Shown: in pieces, positions 10,245 to 20,859 of the stretch
Numbering within the stretch: the first letter of the stretch is position 1
Layout of the letters: every line of letters begins with the position of its first letter
DNA from: Chiua virens
Lineage: Eukaryota > Basidiomycota > Agaricomycetes > Boletales > Boletaceae
DNA length: 64,000 nucleotides
Direction: 5' to 3'
Assembly (NCBI GenBank): GCA_019787685.1
Contig: JAHNUO010000001.1
Location: 1,736,001 to 1,800,000 of the forward strand
Position numbers and translations under genes: made by a program
The notes under the pieces: model-generated
Told to the model about the DNA's origin: nothing
Databases searched by the model: none
What the model saw: only the letters and a program-made list of their open reading frames with translations

Positions 10245-12823
10245 CTAGATTCGTAAATCTGGATGAAGACCAATCCAAGCCCAACCCCCCAACCCCCCAA
10301 TCTGGACGAGGTGCGCCTCTGAAGCCTTGTGGATGTAGTCCTTGAAGCTGGATACCCCTGCTTGCGCGTATATTTCTTGGTTTAGTTGTTGTCCGACCAC
10401 GGATCGCAAGATCTGCTGGGAACCCTCGGCGCGTGACCGAACGAGGAAGTCAACTAAGGGATGGAACGAGGCCGGTACGACAGTGGCACCAGTAGAACCG
10501 CCGTGCAAGTTCTGTCGGCCAGCCGGCGGGGCCGGCGCAAACGTGTGACCACTTTCGTGCGATCTGGGGTTCGACGGCGAGGAAGTCGAACCACTCCCGG
10601 TATTGGCGGGCGTCGTCGGGGTTTGGAACAGCTCCTCCGCCCGCTCGATCAGCGGGGTCCTGGAACCCATTAATAACGCATTCTGGATCACGTTCGGTGG
10701 GTCCAAGTTCAACGTGGGAGACGAGATGGAAAGGACGTGATCATGAGCGGCCGTGATGCCATCCACCATGAACCAATTTGGGTGCAACGCAATCCATGCA
10801 TCCCCTGCTGTGCCACCGAGCTCGATGATGTTCGCCTGCTCGGCCAGAGCGGTGTACTCTCGGAACCTGGACACCCCAGCGCGTTGGTAGACTTGCTTGT
10901 CCAAGAGCACGAGGTCCACTGCAATCGGCGAGCGCAAAGGACGGGCTATACCTTTCTCTTGGGCTGCCAGCAGGAGGTAAACGAGTGGTTTGAACATTGC
11001 CCACTCTTGACGCCGTTTGCTTTCATTGAAACTTGAAACTTCATTATGTTCGCGTGATTCCGTAACCATCGGAGTTAAGGGGGATGCAAGCCCCATAGTG
11101 TGATCCAACGTATTCGGCATATTCGCAAAAGTGGAGAATTGCGTAGATTCGGCACTTTCCTGGACCCCTAGGATAGCCGCAGGAGGAGAAACATGGTTGC
11201 TCGAAGGGGTATCGATGAGGTGCAAGCCCATGCTACTGTTGGATGGGGAATCCCTTGCGTGTGGTGCAGAATAGGAGTGGCAATTTGACTTTGCCATTTC
11301 AGAGCTAATGACAGCATCACGAATTGCTTGATGCGGCCGTTCGGAGTTTCCGACATTATCCTGGATACCCGTCAGGTCGTCGATGTCCCTCAAGTCTTTC
11401 ATTTGCGGTGTCCCGCACGCAGTGGTAGTTTCATTAACCGTCTTGGTGGAGGACTTGATCGGGGATGTAGGTTTGACGGTTGTGTGTAACTGTTTACCGC
11501 AGGGATTGTGAACCGACTCCAATTCAAACGGTGTCCTAGCCATTACAAAGGGTGGCGCCAGGCAACTCAATTTGTGGGAAGGGGAGGTAGCTAGTTTTCC
11601 AGGATCCATCACGTCGCCTGTTGACCGGCTAGGGTCGAGAGGTGAACGAATAACAATCGACGAGAGTGGACAATCGTCGTCGAGCGGTAACTCGAATGCC
11701 TCGAGCGGTGGCAAAACAGGTGGACTGCGTTTTCGAGTTGTGGGGCTGGCTACATCTGTGACAGCGGATGTGCTCGATCGCCTCGCAGTGGACGGCGGCG
11801 GGTTTCTCGTAGGAGTGTGCTGATCCAATGCTGGAGGTGATGACGCAACAATGGTCGCGCTGCGTGCACGGGTGGATGCTGTGGAAACGGACGCGCGCCG
11901 AGAACGCGAAGGCGTTCTCGGGACGGGCAGTCCCCCAGGCACAAGGTCGCTGCCTGCGCCCGGATATTTTCTGGGTGAGGCAGGGGTATGGGTCAAATCT
12001 TGCGCAAAATCAAAACTACTTGCATTCTTGGCATGCTTTGACGGCTCGAGAAGGTCGCGAGCGCTTATACGTCGCACTTTCGAAATGCCCTGAGAAGGAG
12101 TGGCGTAGGAATGTAGAGCATTGTCGTCAATAGAAAATTCTTGCAGCTCTCTCAGGAGCCTGGCTACCAGGTTGGCATCGAGGTCGGCATAGGTTGCCTG
12201 ACTGCTTGCGCGGAGTTTCCTGCGTCAGAACGAGTCCTTAGTACAGCGGTAGCCCAATCGACGACAAGAGAAGCTTGGTTTTCGAGAGATGGAGAAGTGT
12301 TGGGAGAGGCAGGGACGACCAAGATAACATGATATTTGCGAAGCTTGAGGACTGATACTGCATAAGCGTAATCTCGATCACCAGCGATCAGTATAATCGT
12401 GGCGGGCGCAGGGTGATCGACGGCAAATGCGAGCATGTCCACTTTAAGCGAGTCCCTTGCTCAATGACAAGAGAATGAGGAACATGTTGCATACGCACCT
12501 AAAATCATCTTGTCGACAACGTCCTTTTTGCCATTGTGAGGACAGTCGATCATGGATACACCAGATGATTGGAGTTCTGAACGGAGAACAACCGCGGACT
12601 TGGAGGACTGCGCAGAAATATCGAGATAAGCTCTGAAGGTCGTGATGGAGCCGAATATACGAGCTATACGGCCAATGTTGTTTACGATGTCGTAACCCAG
12701 CCCACATGTGGTGGAGGGGGGGCTACAATTTTCTAAAAGGTAGATAGGTGAAGTGCAGCTACTGAGGGATGGGGGAAACTCACCGTAGTCCCAGAAGATG
12801 GCGACCTTGGAGTGATCTGACAT
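10245..12823 (-). CDS. NYN-domain nuclease with two C-terminal winged-helix (LOTUS/OST-HTH-like) repeats
   Basis: Roughly 800 aa. The N-terminus is a NYN (PIN-like) ribonuclease fold: KVAIFWDYENC (first acidic residue), then SSGVSMIDCPHNGKKDVVDK and IILIAGDRDYAYAVSVL, giving the spaced Asp set of NYN nucleases (MARF1/limkain-b1, LabA; family knowledge). A long Ser/Pro/Thr-rich linker follows. Two similar ~70-residue modules close the protein. The first contains VYQRAGVSRFREYTALAE and ends GDAWIALHP. The second contains IYAQAGVSSFKDYIHKASE and ends AWIGLHP. I infer OST-HTH/LOTUS-type RNA-binding winged helices. Introns follow DYE and KMIL; a third of 47 nt (12198-12244) or a 1-base indel is needed near residue 150 to restore frame. 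Role inferred as RNA decay or silencing. Confidence 0.75.
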
Positions 12824-13205
12824 GAAACAAGGAGACAATGTGACAACAGCACGGCACGACGGTGGAACAAGTAGCTTGGCTTTGTACTCGGTGACCAGTG
12901 CAGTTACGTGGAGTACACATGCAGTAGGTGCTGTTGATTCAGGCACTTTTCATTGCGCCTCGAGTCCAGGCATGCGTGCACAGCAGGAGTTAGCAGTTGG
13001 TACGCCACTGGACGCCCATGTACGGCGTGTTCCTGTGAAGGAAAAACGTGCCCAGGGACTTCTAGAAGGCGCAGTAAGCTCGAAATATTAGGTTGCCGTA
13101 CGAGAAGTTATCGGCCGAATCGTGGGTGTTAACAAAGAGAGCATAATCTAAGAGCTTGCATTGCAACGCAAAGGGCAACAGACAATACGTGTAAATATCC
13201 AAACG

Positions 13206-13557
13206 CTACTTGACTTTCCGTTGGAGTTTACTGAGATGATAGTTGATGGACGGTCTTTGCGGTTTGGGGTAGACGGGCTGAGACGTGGGATATGAGTGAG
13301 ACATACAAGAGAGAAAACCAAAATCACCGTCGTGCGCATGCAATTGAACAACGCGTTTGCCACCTCCTTACACTTGGCGGGATCTGCAGAAAGCACATCA
13401 CCGGTAGCGGCCCAGCAGCCGAGCATGGCAACAAACTCGGCCTTGCACGGCGAAGGTCGACGTACTGAACAATCAAACGTGAGCTTCGACTGGACACTGA
13501 AATCTCTGAGGACGCACATTTCGATGGTCTGACCTTGACGTGTGCAATGTGGACCAT
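13206..13557 (-). CDS. mrp10: Mitochondrial small-subunit ribosomal protein Mrp10 (CHCHD1-like)
   Basis: Small twin-CX9C protein of the mitochondrial ribosome small subunit, oxidised in the intermembrane space pathway (family knowledge). Spliced reading: MVHIAHVKVRPSK, then the first CX9C pair (CKAEFVAMLGC) followed by WAATGDV, the second pair (CKEVANALFNC), MRTT, and a basic tail ending LSKLQRKVK. Two introns: one inside codon 14 (donor GTGCGT, acceptor TTCAG) and one after MRTT (donor GTGATT). About 80 aa, the normal family length. Start is the only ATG upstream of the conserved VKVRP segment. Confidence 0.88.
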
Positions 13558-13728
13558 TTCCTACAATTTATTTTTCGTTTTATTTTATTTTATTATTGAA
13601 TTAGGTCCGCGAACATTGTCCGGCAATTTCCGAGACCCTCCACGTCGATACTACGACTAGACCGTAATAACATAACTACCTACGACAGTGTTGTCGCTCT
13701 CATCAACGCTCTTGTCTTTCATACTTGC

Positions 13729-14967
13729 ATGTCTTCCATGCCTTCCCTGAACAAGAACAACGCCGGTGGGTAGCTCCAATATCACCTCGGACTACCGATA
13801 ACTAACACTCCGTCCGCAGCCGTGAAACGGATAATGCAAGAGGCACGAGAGCTCGCAAACGATCCTTGCACCGATTATCACGCCGTCCCCCTCGAGGTAT
13901 CACTCATCGGTCTCTTCTCCGTCCGTCTACTCACCGTTCCGAACAGGATGACATCTTCGTGTGTAGCTACTTCTTCTCTCCCCTTGCCCTCTTAATTTCC
14001 CCGCCTAGGAATGGCACTGCACCATCAGAGGCCCGTCCGGAACAGAATTCGAGCGCGGCCTGTATCATTTCCGCATATTATTGCCTGCAGAATACCCTTT
14101 TCGACCACCCTCGCTCATGATGCTTACCCCAAACGGCCGTTTTGAACTCAACACAAAGGTTGTCATCTCCATTTAGCCGACATGCTCTATTCCCATGCTC
14201 AACTGTTGTCCTGTCAGATCTGTATAAGCTTCACAAATTGTCTGTCTTCTCCACCATTTCACACATGGTCTAGGCTAATCCATTCGACAGATCACGAGGA
14301 AGAATGGCAGCCTGCCTGGGGCGTGCGAACGGGTGCGTATCTCTTTCCTTCGAATTGAAATCTCACCGATGCCTGCGTGTAGCTATCCTTGGCCTCCAGG
14401 GGTTTTTCCCTCTAAAGGGCTCTGCAGCAAATGGCGTTGGCTCAGTCGAGTACCCTGTTTCAGAACGCAAACGTTTAGCTTTCATGTTTGTCTTCATATC
14501 CACCGCGCTGGTGTCAGTCTGACAATTCACCACATTTTAGATCACGAGAGTGGGTTTGTCCCAAATGCCAACAAACCAACTTGGAGTGTCTTCCGGACCC
14601 GCCACAAAACACACCCTCGAGCCTAAATGAGTCCGCAGCTCTCCGAGGACTTCCACGCGCTCTAGATCAGTCGGTGCCTCCTGTCCTTCAACCGTCACCC
14701 ACTCCACAGCCAGCAGCCCCGGAACGTTCCTCTCGACCGGAGACGTCGTCGTCCGATCCCGATCGAGTTGGTCCCTCGACGCTCGCTACAGAACCTGGAC
14801 CTGCGACCATTCAAGCGCGAGAGAGTCCAGCCACCGCCCACACAGAGGCCATCCGCGGATCACCTTTACCCGTCCATTGCTCTCGCCGGTCACCTTTACT
14901 ACTGGACACCGCAATTTGTGTGTTGGTTGTGTTGGTCATTGCGTTGTTATTCAGGCGGGTCCTGTGA
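13729..14967 (+). CDS. Ubc6/UBE2J-type tail-anchored ubiquitin-conjugating enzyme
   Basis: ER-anchored E2 acting in ER-associated degradation (family knowledge). Visible: AVKRIMQEARELANDPC (helix 1), EWHCTIRGPSGTEFERGLYH, LLPAEYPFRPPSL, TPNGRFELNTKICIS with the catalytic Cys, YHEEEWQPAWGVRTAI, then ReWVCPKCQQTN matching the short Cys motif after the UBC fold in UBE2J proteins. A Ser/Pro-rich linker leads to a C-terminal hydrophobic anchor (DTAICVLVVLVIALLF) and a short basic end, so it should be a tail-anchored protein. Six introns; exon 3 is only 12 nt (13947-13958, encoding DDIF) and is demanded by the conserved junction before EWH. Start is the first ATG (13729); a second ATG three codons later is possible. 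Confidence 0.9.
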
Positions 14968-15297
14968 GTGGCATGCCTAGTTTGTTTAGAGTGATAATCT
15001 ATGATCTTCTGGACGCTCGATGGTTGTAGGATCGTTGTACTTTGATTATAAACACAGGATTATTCATACACAGCCCGGAAAGGTTTCTAGACCGGCTTGG
15101 TGTTTGCAAATTGAATACCTTTGATCGAGCCTCAGCTAAATCGGGTTGAAGCCCAATCTCGTTATGTCAGCCCGGTTGATTCAGAGATTTGTAAACTCAA
15201 ATACTCCAGGTTGGATTTATACCCCATCCTTTGGCATGATTTCTGCAATCCGCCCCCTCTTCTCTTACCATCCTCTGAGAGATTAATCCATACAGCC

Positions 15298-15738
15298 ATG
15301 TCCTTCTCCGTTGTCGTCCACGACACCCTCTCCACCCTCTCCACCGACAACCGAACCAAAAAGCGGGTGTCGTTCCTTACTTGCCCCAAGGGTTCCGATG
15401 CCGTTCCTATTCCGCCTTCGCTCGTGAACTCCCCGTACCTCTCCTCGCCGCACAGCGTCTTTCGGCGAAAACCCCCTATGCTCAGGTGGCCCTCCCAGGA
15501 GGACGATGAGTGGCTCCGGGACATGGTCCCTATAAACAGACCGATGGCGTCGGACGCCGACACCAGATCAGAGGGATCATCCAATGACACGAGCCCCTCA
15601 CCAACCTCGTCAGACAGCTCGCATGGCTCGCTCTTTCCCCCGCCGTCGCTCCTGCGGCCGCACCCCATGAGCCCTGATGCTGCTACGCCCGCCATCCGCG
15701 CGGGGTGCGGCTCAGGCGCTGATCCATCGCACCGTTAA
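15298..15738 (+). CDS. Small Ser/Pro-rich protein with an RVSF motif, unrecognised
   Basis: Intronless frame of 146 codons after a pyrimidine-rich leader. I do not recognise the family. The N-terminal third carries KKRVSFLTCP, a canonical RVxF-type docking motif for protein phosphatase 1 (known motif; function here is inference). The rest is low-complexity Ser/Pro/Asp, likely disordered. No membrane segment or signal peptide. The frame stays open upstream to 15121 without another ATG. Confidence 0.45.
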   Translation: MSFSVVVHDTLSTLSTDNRTKKRVSFLTCPKGSDAVPIPPSLVNSPYLSSPHSVFRRKPPMLRWPSQEDDEWLRDMVPINRPMASDADTRSEGSSNDTSPSPTSSDSSHGSLFPPPSLLRPHPMSPDAATPAIRAGCGSGADPSHR

Positions 15739-16129
15739 CCACGCTCGCCTATCGACCTTTACGTTTGGGATGACTATAAAAGAAACGTTTGGAGCACGAG
15801 GGGCACTAGTAGGGTGTTCTGTCTCTTCCTTTTGTGCATTCTTTTCTCGGGTTTTACGTGAATAAAGGGAACATTGGGGTTTTCATGGGTACTCTCCATA
15901 CTCGTCCAACTAACGTATTCATTTTCGATCTATTTCGGGTATTTCGGTTCTTCTGGAGAACGTTCAAGTATTATCTAGCATCCATTGATCAATCGCTTTC
16001 GTACATTGTATTTATCCTCACTTTATCACTTCTCACACGGTAGAACACGACGCATCATCATGTAAATGGTACTACAGTACAATAGGGTCACAAGGGGAAC
16101 AAGGCGCAAACATATTATATATTGCTAAA
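15739..16129. other. Convergent 3' region
   Basis: AT-rich stretch between the small orphan gene and SF3a1. It contains TATAAAA at about 15775 and several AATAAA-like strings; I read it as 3' UTRs and polyadenylation sequence only. Confidence 0.35.
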
Positions 16130-18751
16130 TCACTTTTTCTTCCCTGCACTGACACTGAGTACCACGATGTCTTCGTCATCCAAGTTATAGCTCGCGATCG
16201 TGCTAGAATTAGTGAGCATTTTACCCGTGTAAGATATTCGCATTTTCGAAGCAGGCAGTGCGCTCCCCGTGGCTTGTATGAATCGCTCACGAAGGGTGGA
16301 AACAAATAACGTGAGCGGCAGATCAGAGATGGTCACCTTCTTCCCGTCGAGCTTCCACTCGGGTTTAGAAGGCTCGTTGGGAAGTTGAATGTTAAGGGAG
16401 ATTGTGTAAGGGTGCATGCTAATCCAATCCTCCTCTGGATACAAGGCGCCACCCGGAAGCTTCGCAAATTTTTGCCTCTTGATCTGGGGCTGTTCCTCCG
16501 CACCGTCCATTTCATCCGCGCTCCGTACCATACCAACCTGTGGACCAGACATACCGCTCATGCGAGAGGGGTGCATACCAGGGGCGGGCGGTTGGAAACC
16601 AAAGGGTTGCACAGCATCTGGGCCCTGATAGTGGAGAGGTGGCAACATGACCGGCGGTGGTTGGTTGGCATATACGGAAGCTGGCTGGGGTCCTGATGAT
16701 ACAGTGGCAGCCGAATATGCTGGATGAGCCACGGACCCTGGAGGTTGAATAGGTGGTGCTGGCAAAGACGCAGGGGCTGGTGGGAGTGTTGTCATCGGCG
16801 GAGGTGGAGCAGCAGCAGGGCCAATACCAGGGCCGATCGCATTGGCGTCCTGCGGCCCAAGACCCTTGGCACGATGAATAGCGGCGATCTGCTCATCGAA
16901 GTTGACGTTGAGAGAATACTTGTCCATTGTGGTGACTTTGGTTGCGGTATGCCCATCCCAAACAACCTTCTCTTTCTCTTTCCGGCGTTCTCGTTCTGCT
17001 TCCTCCTCTTTCTTGCGACGCTCTTCGTCCGCTTCAGCACCGAAGATATCGACGCGTGTTCGAGCGAGGTCTTTCAGTGACGAGACAACGTCGGCACCCC
17101 GCAGGAGTTCCGAGGCTTGCACTTTGCGGGCTTCCAAGGCATCTCGTTGGGACTTCCACTTGGGGTCCAAAAGTTCGATGCGCATATGTTCGTCCAATTC
17201 ATCCACAGGAATCTGTTGACCACAAATAGCGCATGTAGTGCGCGCGGAGGTCTTCTTGGCACCGACTAACAAATCCTTCGTCAGTAAACTACGGCCATTA
17301 GAACGGAACGCAAGGTCACTCACGCTTGGGCACATAATCGGCCTTGATTTTCATTGGACCTGCAGCGTTGGCATTGGCTTGAATAACTCTTGCACGTTCT
17401 AACTCTCGCATCCTTTCTTCTTCTTCACGCTGCTTCCGCTGTTGAACCTCATCATCCTCATCCTCGTCTTCGCTCTGTTCCATCGCGGCGTCCTCGCCAT
17501 CTGTTGCGGACACACCTGCGCCACCGACGGCGGCAGCAGCTTCTGCTTCCGCCGCTGCTTGTCTCGCACGGTGAGCTTCAATGTCGTCGGCGGTAGTCTC
17601 CATAATCATCGCAGCCATACGCTTCTGTGCTAAAGTCATGTTTTCTACTTCCTGCACGTTCATCGGCGGCGGTAGTTCCGAGTTGGCGTCAGCGACGGTA
17701 AATTCGATGGTTTGGACGATAGCATAATCGTGCCAGTCGATTTCAGCAAAGGCCACTGTAAGTGGAGGATGTCAGCGTCCTTAAACGACAATCTAACGAG
17801 TACCGACGCACATTTCTCCGCTTCCTGATCATCCTGACGCTTCTTATCCTTTTCCCTCTTCAGTCGCTCCCATCGTGCATATCTCTTTGACTGCTCAAGA
17901 GCTTTCCACTGTGATCCTTGTTGCGCACGCTCCCCGACATACGACAACAACTCCTTGCTCGGGTACAAAACTTTCATATATTGTTCGACCATACGATTGA
18001 AGTAGCCAAAGAGCGAGTGATTGGGTCGCAAAAAATCGAATTGGTAGTTGCGCCCTTCCTTTTGAGAAAGGGTCGCTAGGAAGGTGCGTCCACGCCGAGC
18101 GGTGAAGAGCGCAGTCAATTTCATGATGTCACTGCACGTAAAATGAGTTTTGATTGAGTGGCAAGCGATGACACGAGACTCACAGATCAATGGGACTGAT
18201 ACTTGGCATATCCATAACAAATTGAGGCTGAGGTGGTTCGACTCCGAGATCTTCCTGAACTACAGGCATTTTTTCCTCGCCCTCTGCTTTTGGCTTGTCC
18301 TGCGGTGCTTCCTCTACTTCTTCACCTGCAGATATTCGGTCCATACGATGCCTATAGTAAGCATGATAAGGGTCGGCAGGGTTGAGGAACGAGAACTTGG
18401 GATCCTGACGCTGATTTTCGCGAATCTTGTCCTCGAACTGCGGTGGGTTTACTGACCGCGCGACGAAGAGGGCGGTCCGGTCGATGACAGCTAAAAGGAT
18501 GTGTTAGCACTGTGGAGTTCCTTGGGACTAAAAGACGACTTGCATTTAATTTCTGGGGGAGGAAGAATGAGGCCACTGGCAAACCTGAGAGAGGGTTCTG
18601 TGATCATGTCGATATCGCCATTCAAGACGTGCCCGTTCAACGCGGGTATGGACTGTGTTTCGACTGCCATCGTAGTCGCGGTCAACGTCGCGGTCGTTGT
18701 CAAAGACGGTGAGGACGATGCTGCGTCGGAGATCGAAATAGAGACCGGCAT
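16130..18751 (-). CDS. Splicing factor 3a subunit 1 (SF3A1/Prp21)
   Basis: Component of SF3a in the U2 snRNP, needed for prespliceosome assembly (family knowledge). First SURP module: ILPPPEIKSVIDRTALFVAR ... FSFLNPADPYHAYYRHRM. Second SURP: DIMKLTALFTARRGRTFLAT ... QFDFLRPNHSLFGYF, followed by the charged linker and EIDWHDYAIVQTIEF. A Cys pair (CAICGQQI), an Arg/Glu/Lys-rich stretch and a Pro-rich region come next. The C-terminus is ubiquitin-like (LFVSTLRERFIQATG ... SYNLDDEDIVVLSVSAGKKK), as in animal SF3A1. About 790 aa. Intron 1 (18491-18543) has a GC-AG boundary (T|GCAAGT); no GT alternative keeps frame. A downstream Met at about 18670 is an alternative start. Confidence 0.93.
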
Positions 18752-18796
18752 GTCTCGGCAATTTGCTTCCGACTCGCTTTACTTCTCCTCGTTGAT
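18752..18796. promoter_or_regulatory. 45-bp head-to-head promoter gap (SF3A1 / mL60)
   Basis: Only 45 bases separate the start codons of the SF3a1-like and mL60 genes, which are transcribed away from each other. Both transcripts must have very short leaders, or their 5' ends overlap. If SF3a1 uses its second Met the gap grows to about 125 bp. Confidence 0.55.
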
Positions 18797-19274
18797 ATGT
18801 TCGGCGCGTTCCATCCGACGTTTGTCGCGTTCGGCGGTCTCCTATGGTCAGTCTTGAGTCTCTTGAGTCACCATGTAAACTAAACAACGCCAGGAAAACG
18901 CCCTGGAAGCTGTCCGTGACGCGCAAGGCGAACGCGCGTGCCCGCCTCAAGAAGGTGGACACAGTCATTGAGGCAGTTCGTGCAAGTGGCGTTCAGTGCA
19001 AGGCATTGGTGAACATCAAATTGCCCTGGTGACCTTGACATGCTCAACATGATCCAGGACCGCGCCATGCTCTTGCCCAAGGAGCACGAGATGGCCCCAA
19101 AAGATAAATATACCGTCTTCAGCTCAACCGCCCGTGGTTATCGCAAGGGCATCCACAAGGTGCCCAAATGGACACGGGTTTGTATTTCTGTCTCACTGGT
19201 GTTGCACTGGTGCATACCTCATTCACCACATTCTCCTACAGTTAACACTAAGGACCAACCCGAAAGGATTCTAG
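18797..19274 (+). CDS. Mitochondrial large-subunit ribosomal protein L31 (mL60)
   Basis: Fungal mitoribosomal protein, matching yeast Mrpl31 in order and spacing: MFGAFHPTFVAFGGLLWK, TPWKLS, a basic helix ARARLKKVDTVIEAVR, then PKEHEMAPKDKYTVFS and ARGYRKGIHKVPKWTR, ending LTLRTNPKGF. About 115 aa. Three introns: inside the Trp codon of GGLLW, after KAL, and before the last exon of ten codons. The start is fixed by the conserved MFG. It is divergent from SF3a1 and convergent with Cms1. Confidence 0.9.
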
Positions 19275-19368
19275 TCTTAAAATTTGCAGGCCTCTATGTT
19301 ACTTTTATCTTCACACGCGAACCCAGTATAACGGCCACGTTTAAAGTGGCCAGCGGTGGCTAATCCAA

Positions 19369-20479
19369 CTAAAAGAGCACCACATGTATTTTTCCCTGTC
19401 GGATTCCCTCAAGCACTTTCGGCGCCCCAAGGACCATTTTGAAAATTTCGTCCCGCGTTTCCGGTATATCAAGCAGGTTACGCTTCTTCGCGTCCCGAAA
19501 CGAGACATCCAGAATGATGTGCGTGAGCTGGGACACAGATAGTGCGTCTGGGAATGGTTAAATCGAGATTGCCATCACGGTTGACGTGCTCACCCGTCTC
19601 ACAAAGAAGTTTCCCAAGTCTGCCTGGTGTACCAGCAGCAGATCCAATCTTTGACCGTTTGAGATATGCAACATGTGCTTCCAGCTTAAAATGTTTTGCG
19701 AAAAGTTTAGCCACATCTCCACCTTTGTCACTCCGCAGCCTCTTATCCTTGAGAACTCTGGTCACATCGGCTACCCGGAGGGCTGCTCCGGCAACGAATA
19801 GCAAGGTTGGTGCTCCCGGTGACTTGGACCTTTGCGAGAGCCTCTTGTGTAAGATGGGAAGAACTAGTGACAAAGTAGCGGCTCGGCGGCCAATGGAGGG
19901 AAAGACAGGGAACATACCTTTGATGATGAAATCAACCAGACGATCCAACGACCTCGATTCCGTCCATTGGGTCGTGTCCGTGATTGCTGATTCTATCTGC
20001 GGTTCAATCAAAATCACCGGAAGGGAGACGGGTTGGATAGGCTCACCAGGGATATGGATATCATTGCGCTCAAGGGCGGTTGAGTCTGGGAAAGCTTTGG
20101 CTTGCATGGCAGACATGTAGTCCGCGAGCTTGTCGGCCGGTTGAGCGGCTACCGAGGGAGGTTCGACGACCTCTGTCGTTTCTGCGCGTTTCCGTCTCTA
20201 CGAAGTATTCGGTATTACAATGTAGTGGATGATGTATGAAATGACCTTTGCTTGTCTTTCTTTTTCCTTTTCTCTGCGTTTCCGCTTTGCCACAGATGCC
20301 TTTCCCTTTGGAGCGGGTTCGTCGTGCTCTCCCTCTTCGTCTGCACTGAGGAGGGCGTCGATGCCATCGCCCGCTCCCTGGGGATGGTCAAATTCCGCTG
20401 GGTCCTCCTCCCCAGAGGACGCGACGAGTTCATCCGGGACAAAGTCGTCCTCGAGGTCGTCGCCACGCTGGCCACTCAT
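19369..20479 (-). CDS. Cms1-like small-subunit processome protein
   Basis: Resembles Cms1/CMSS1, a DEAD-box-like protein lacking helicase motifs that binds 90S pre-ribosomes (family knowledge). N-terminus acidic (GDDLEDDFVPDELV), then Lys-rich KRKRREKEKERQAK. The conserved body follows: IPESAITDTTQWTESRSLD, LLFVAGAALRVADVTRVLK, GGDVAKLFAKHFKLEAHVAY, GSAAGTPGRLGKLL, then SQLTHIILDVSFRDAKKRN and LDIPETRDEIFKMV. About 280 aa. Four introns; the one after IP uses the acceptor ...GCAGATAG, set by the conserved IPESA. The stop at 19369 is 94 bp from the end of the mL60 gene. Confidence 0.85.
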
Positions 20480-20859
20480 CTACAGTGCTTGCAAGAGGAT
20501 GGTGAGAGAGAAAATAGACCGAACTCGGTTCCGGTGAGGCCAAGATCGGTTTGTCCCGTATGGAGGAAATGGGGATCCAATGAGATGACCCTCGTGAGAT
20601 GGTAATTGGTTTTGACAGCAAACATGAGCAGAACACGCCCTGCAACCAACTCATGTCTCTCCTCGCCATCCTGTCTCCCTCCATGCTCCTTCCTTTCACC
20701 CTTGTCCACAGCTTCCCATCCACTTTCTTCCTCCTTCTTTTACTTGCACTCCTCATCTTGCTCTTATCCAGATTACTCAAATCTCAAAGCCAGCCACAGC
20801 AAAAAAATCACTTAAAACCTTGTCTTTCAGAAAACTCGACTACCCCGTCGACGTCCCCT

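Noticed and set aside
15121..15297. N-terminal extension of the RVSF protein.
   Set aside because: There is no ATG in this stretch, and it looks like a CT-rich leader.
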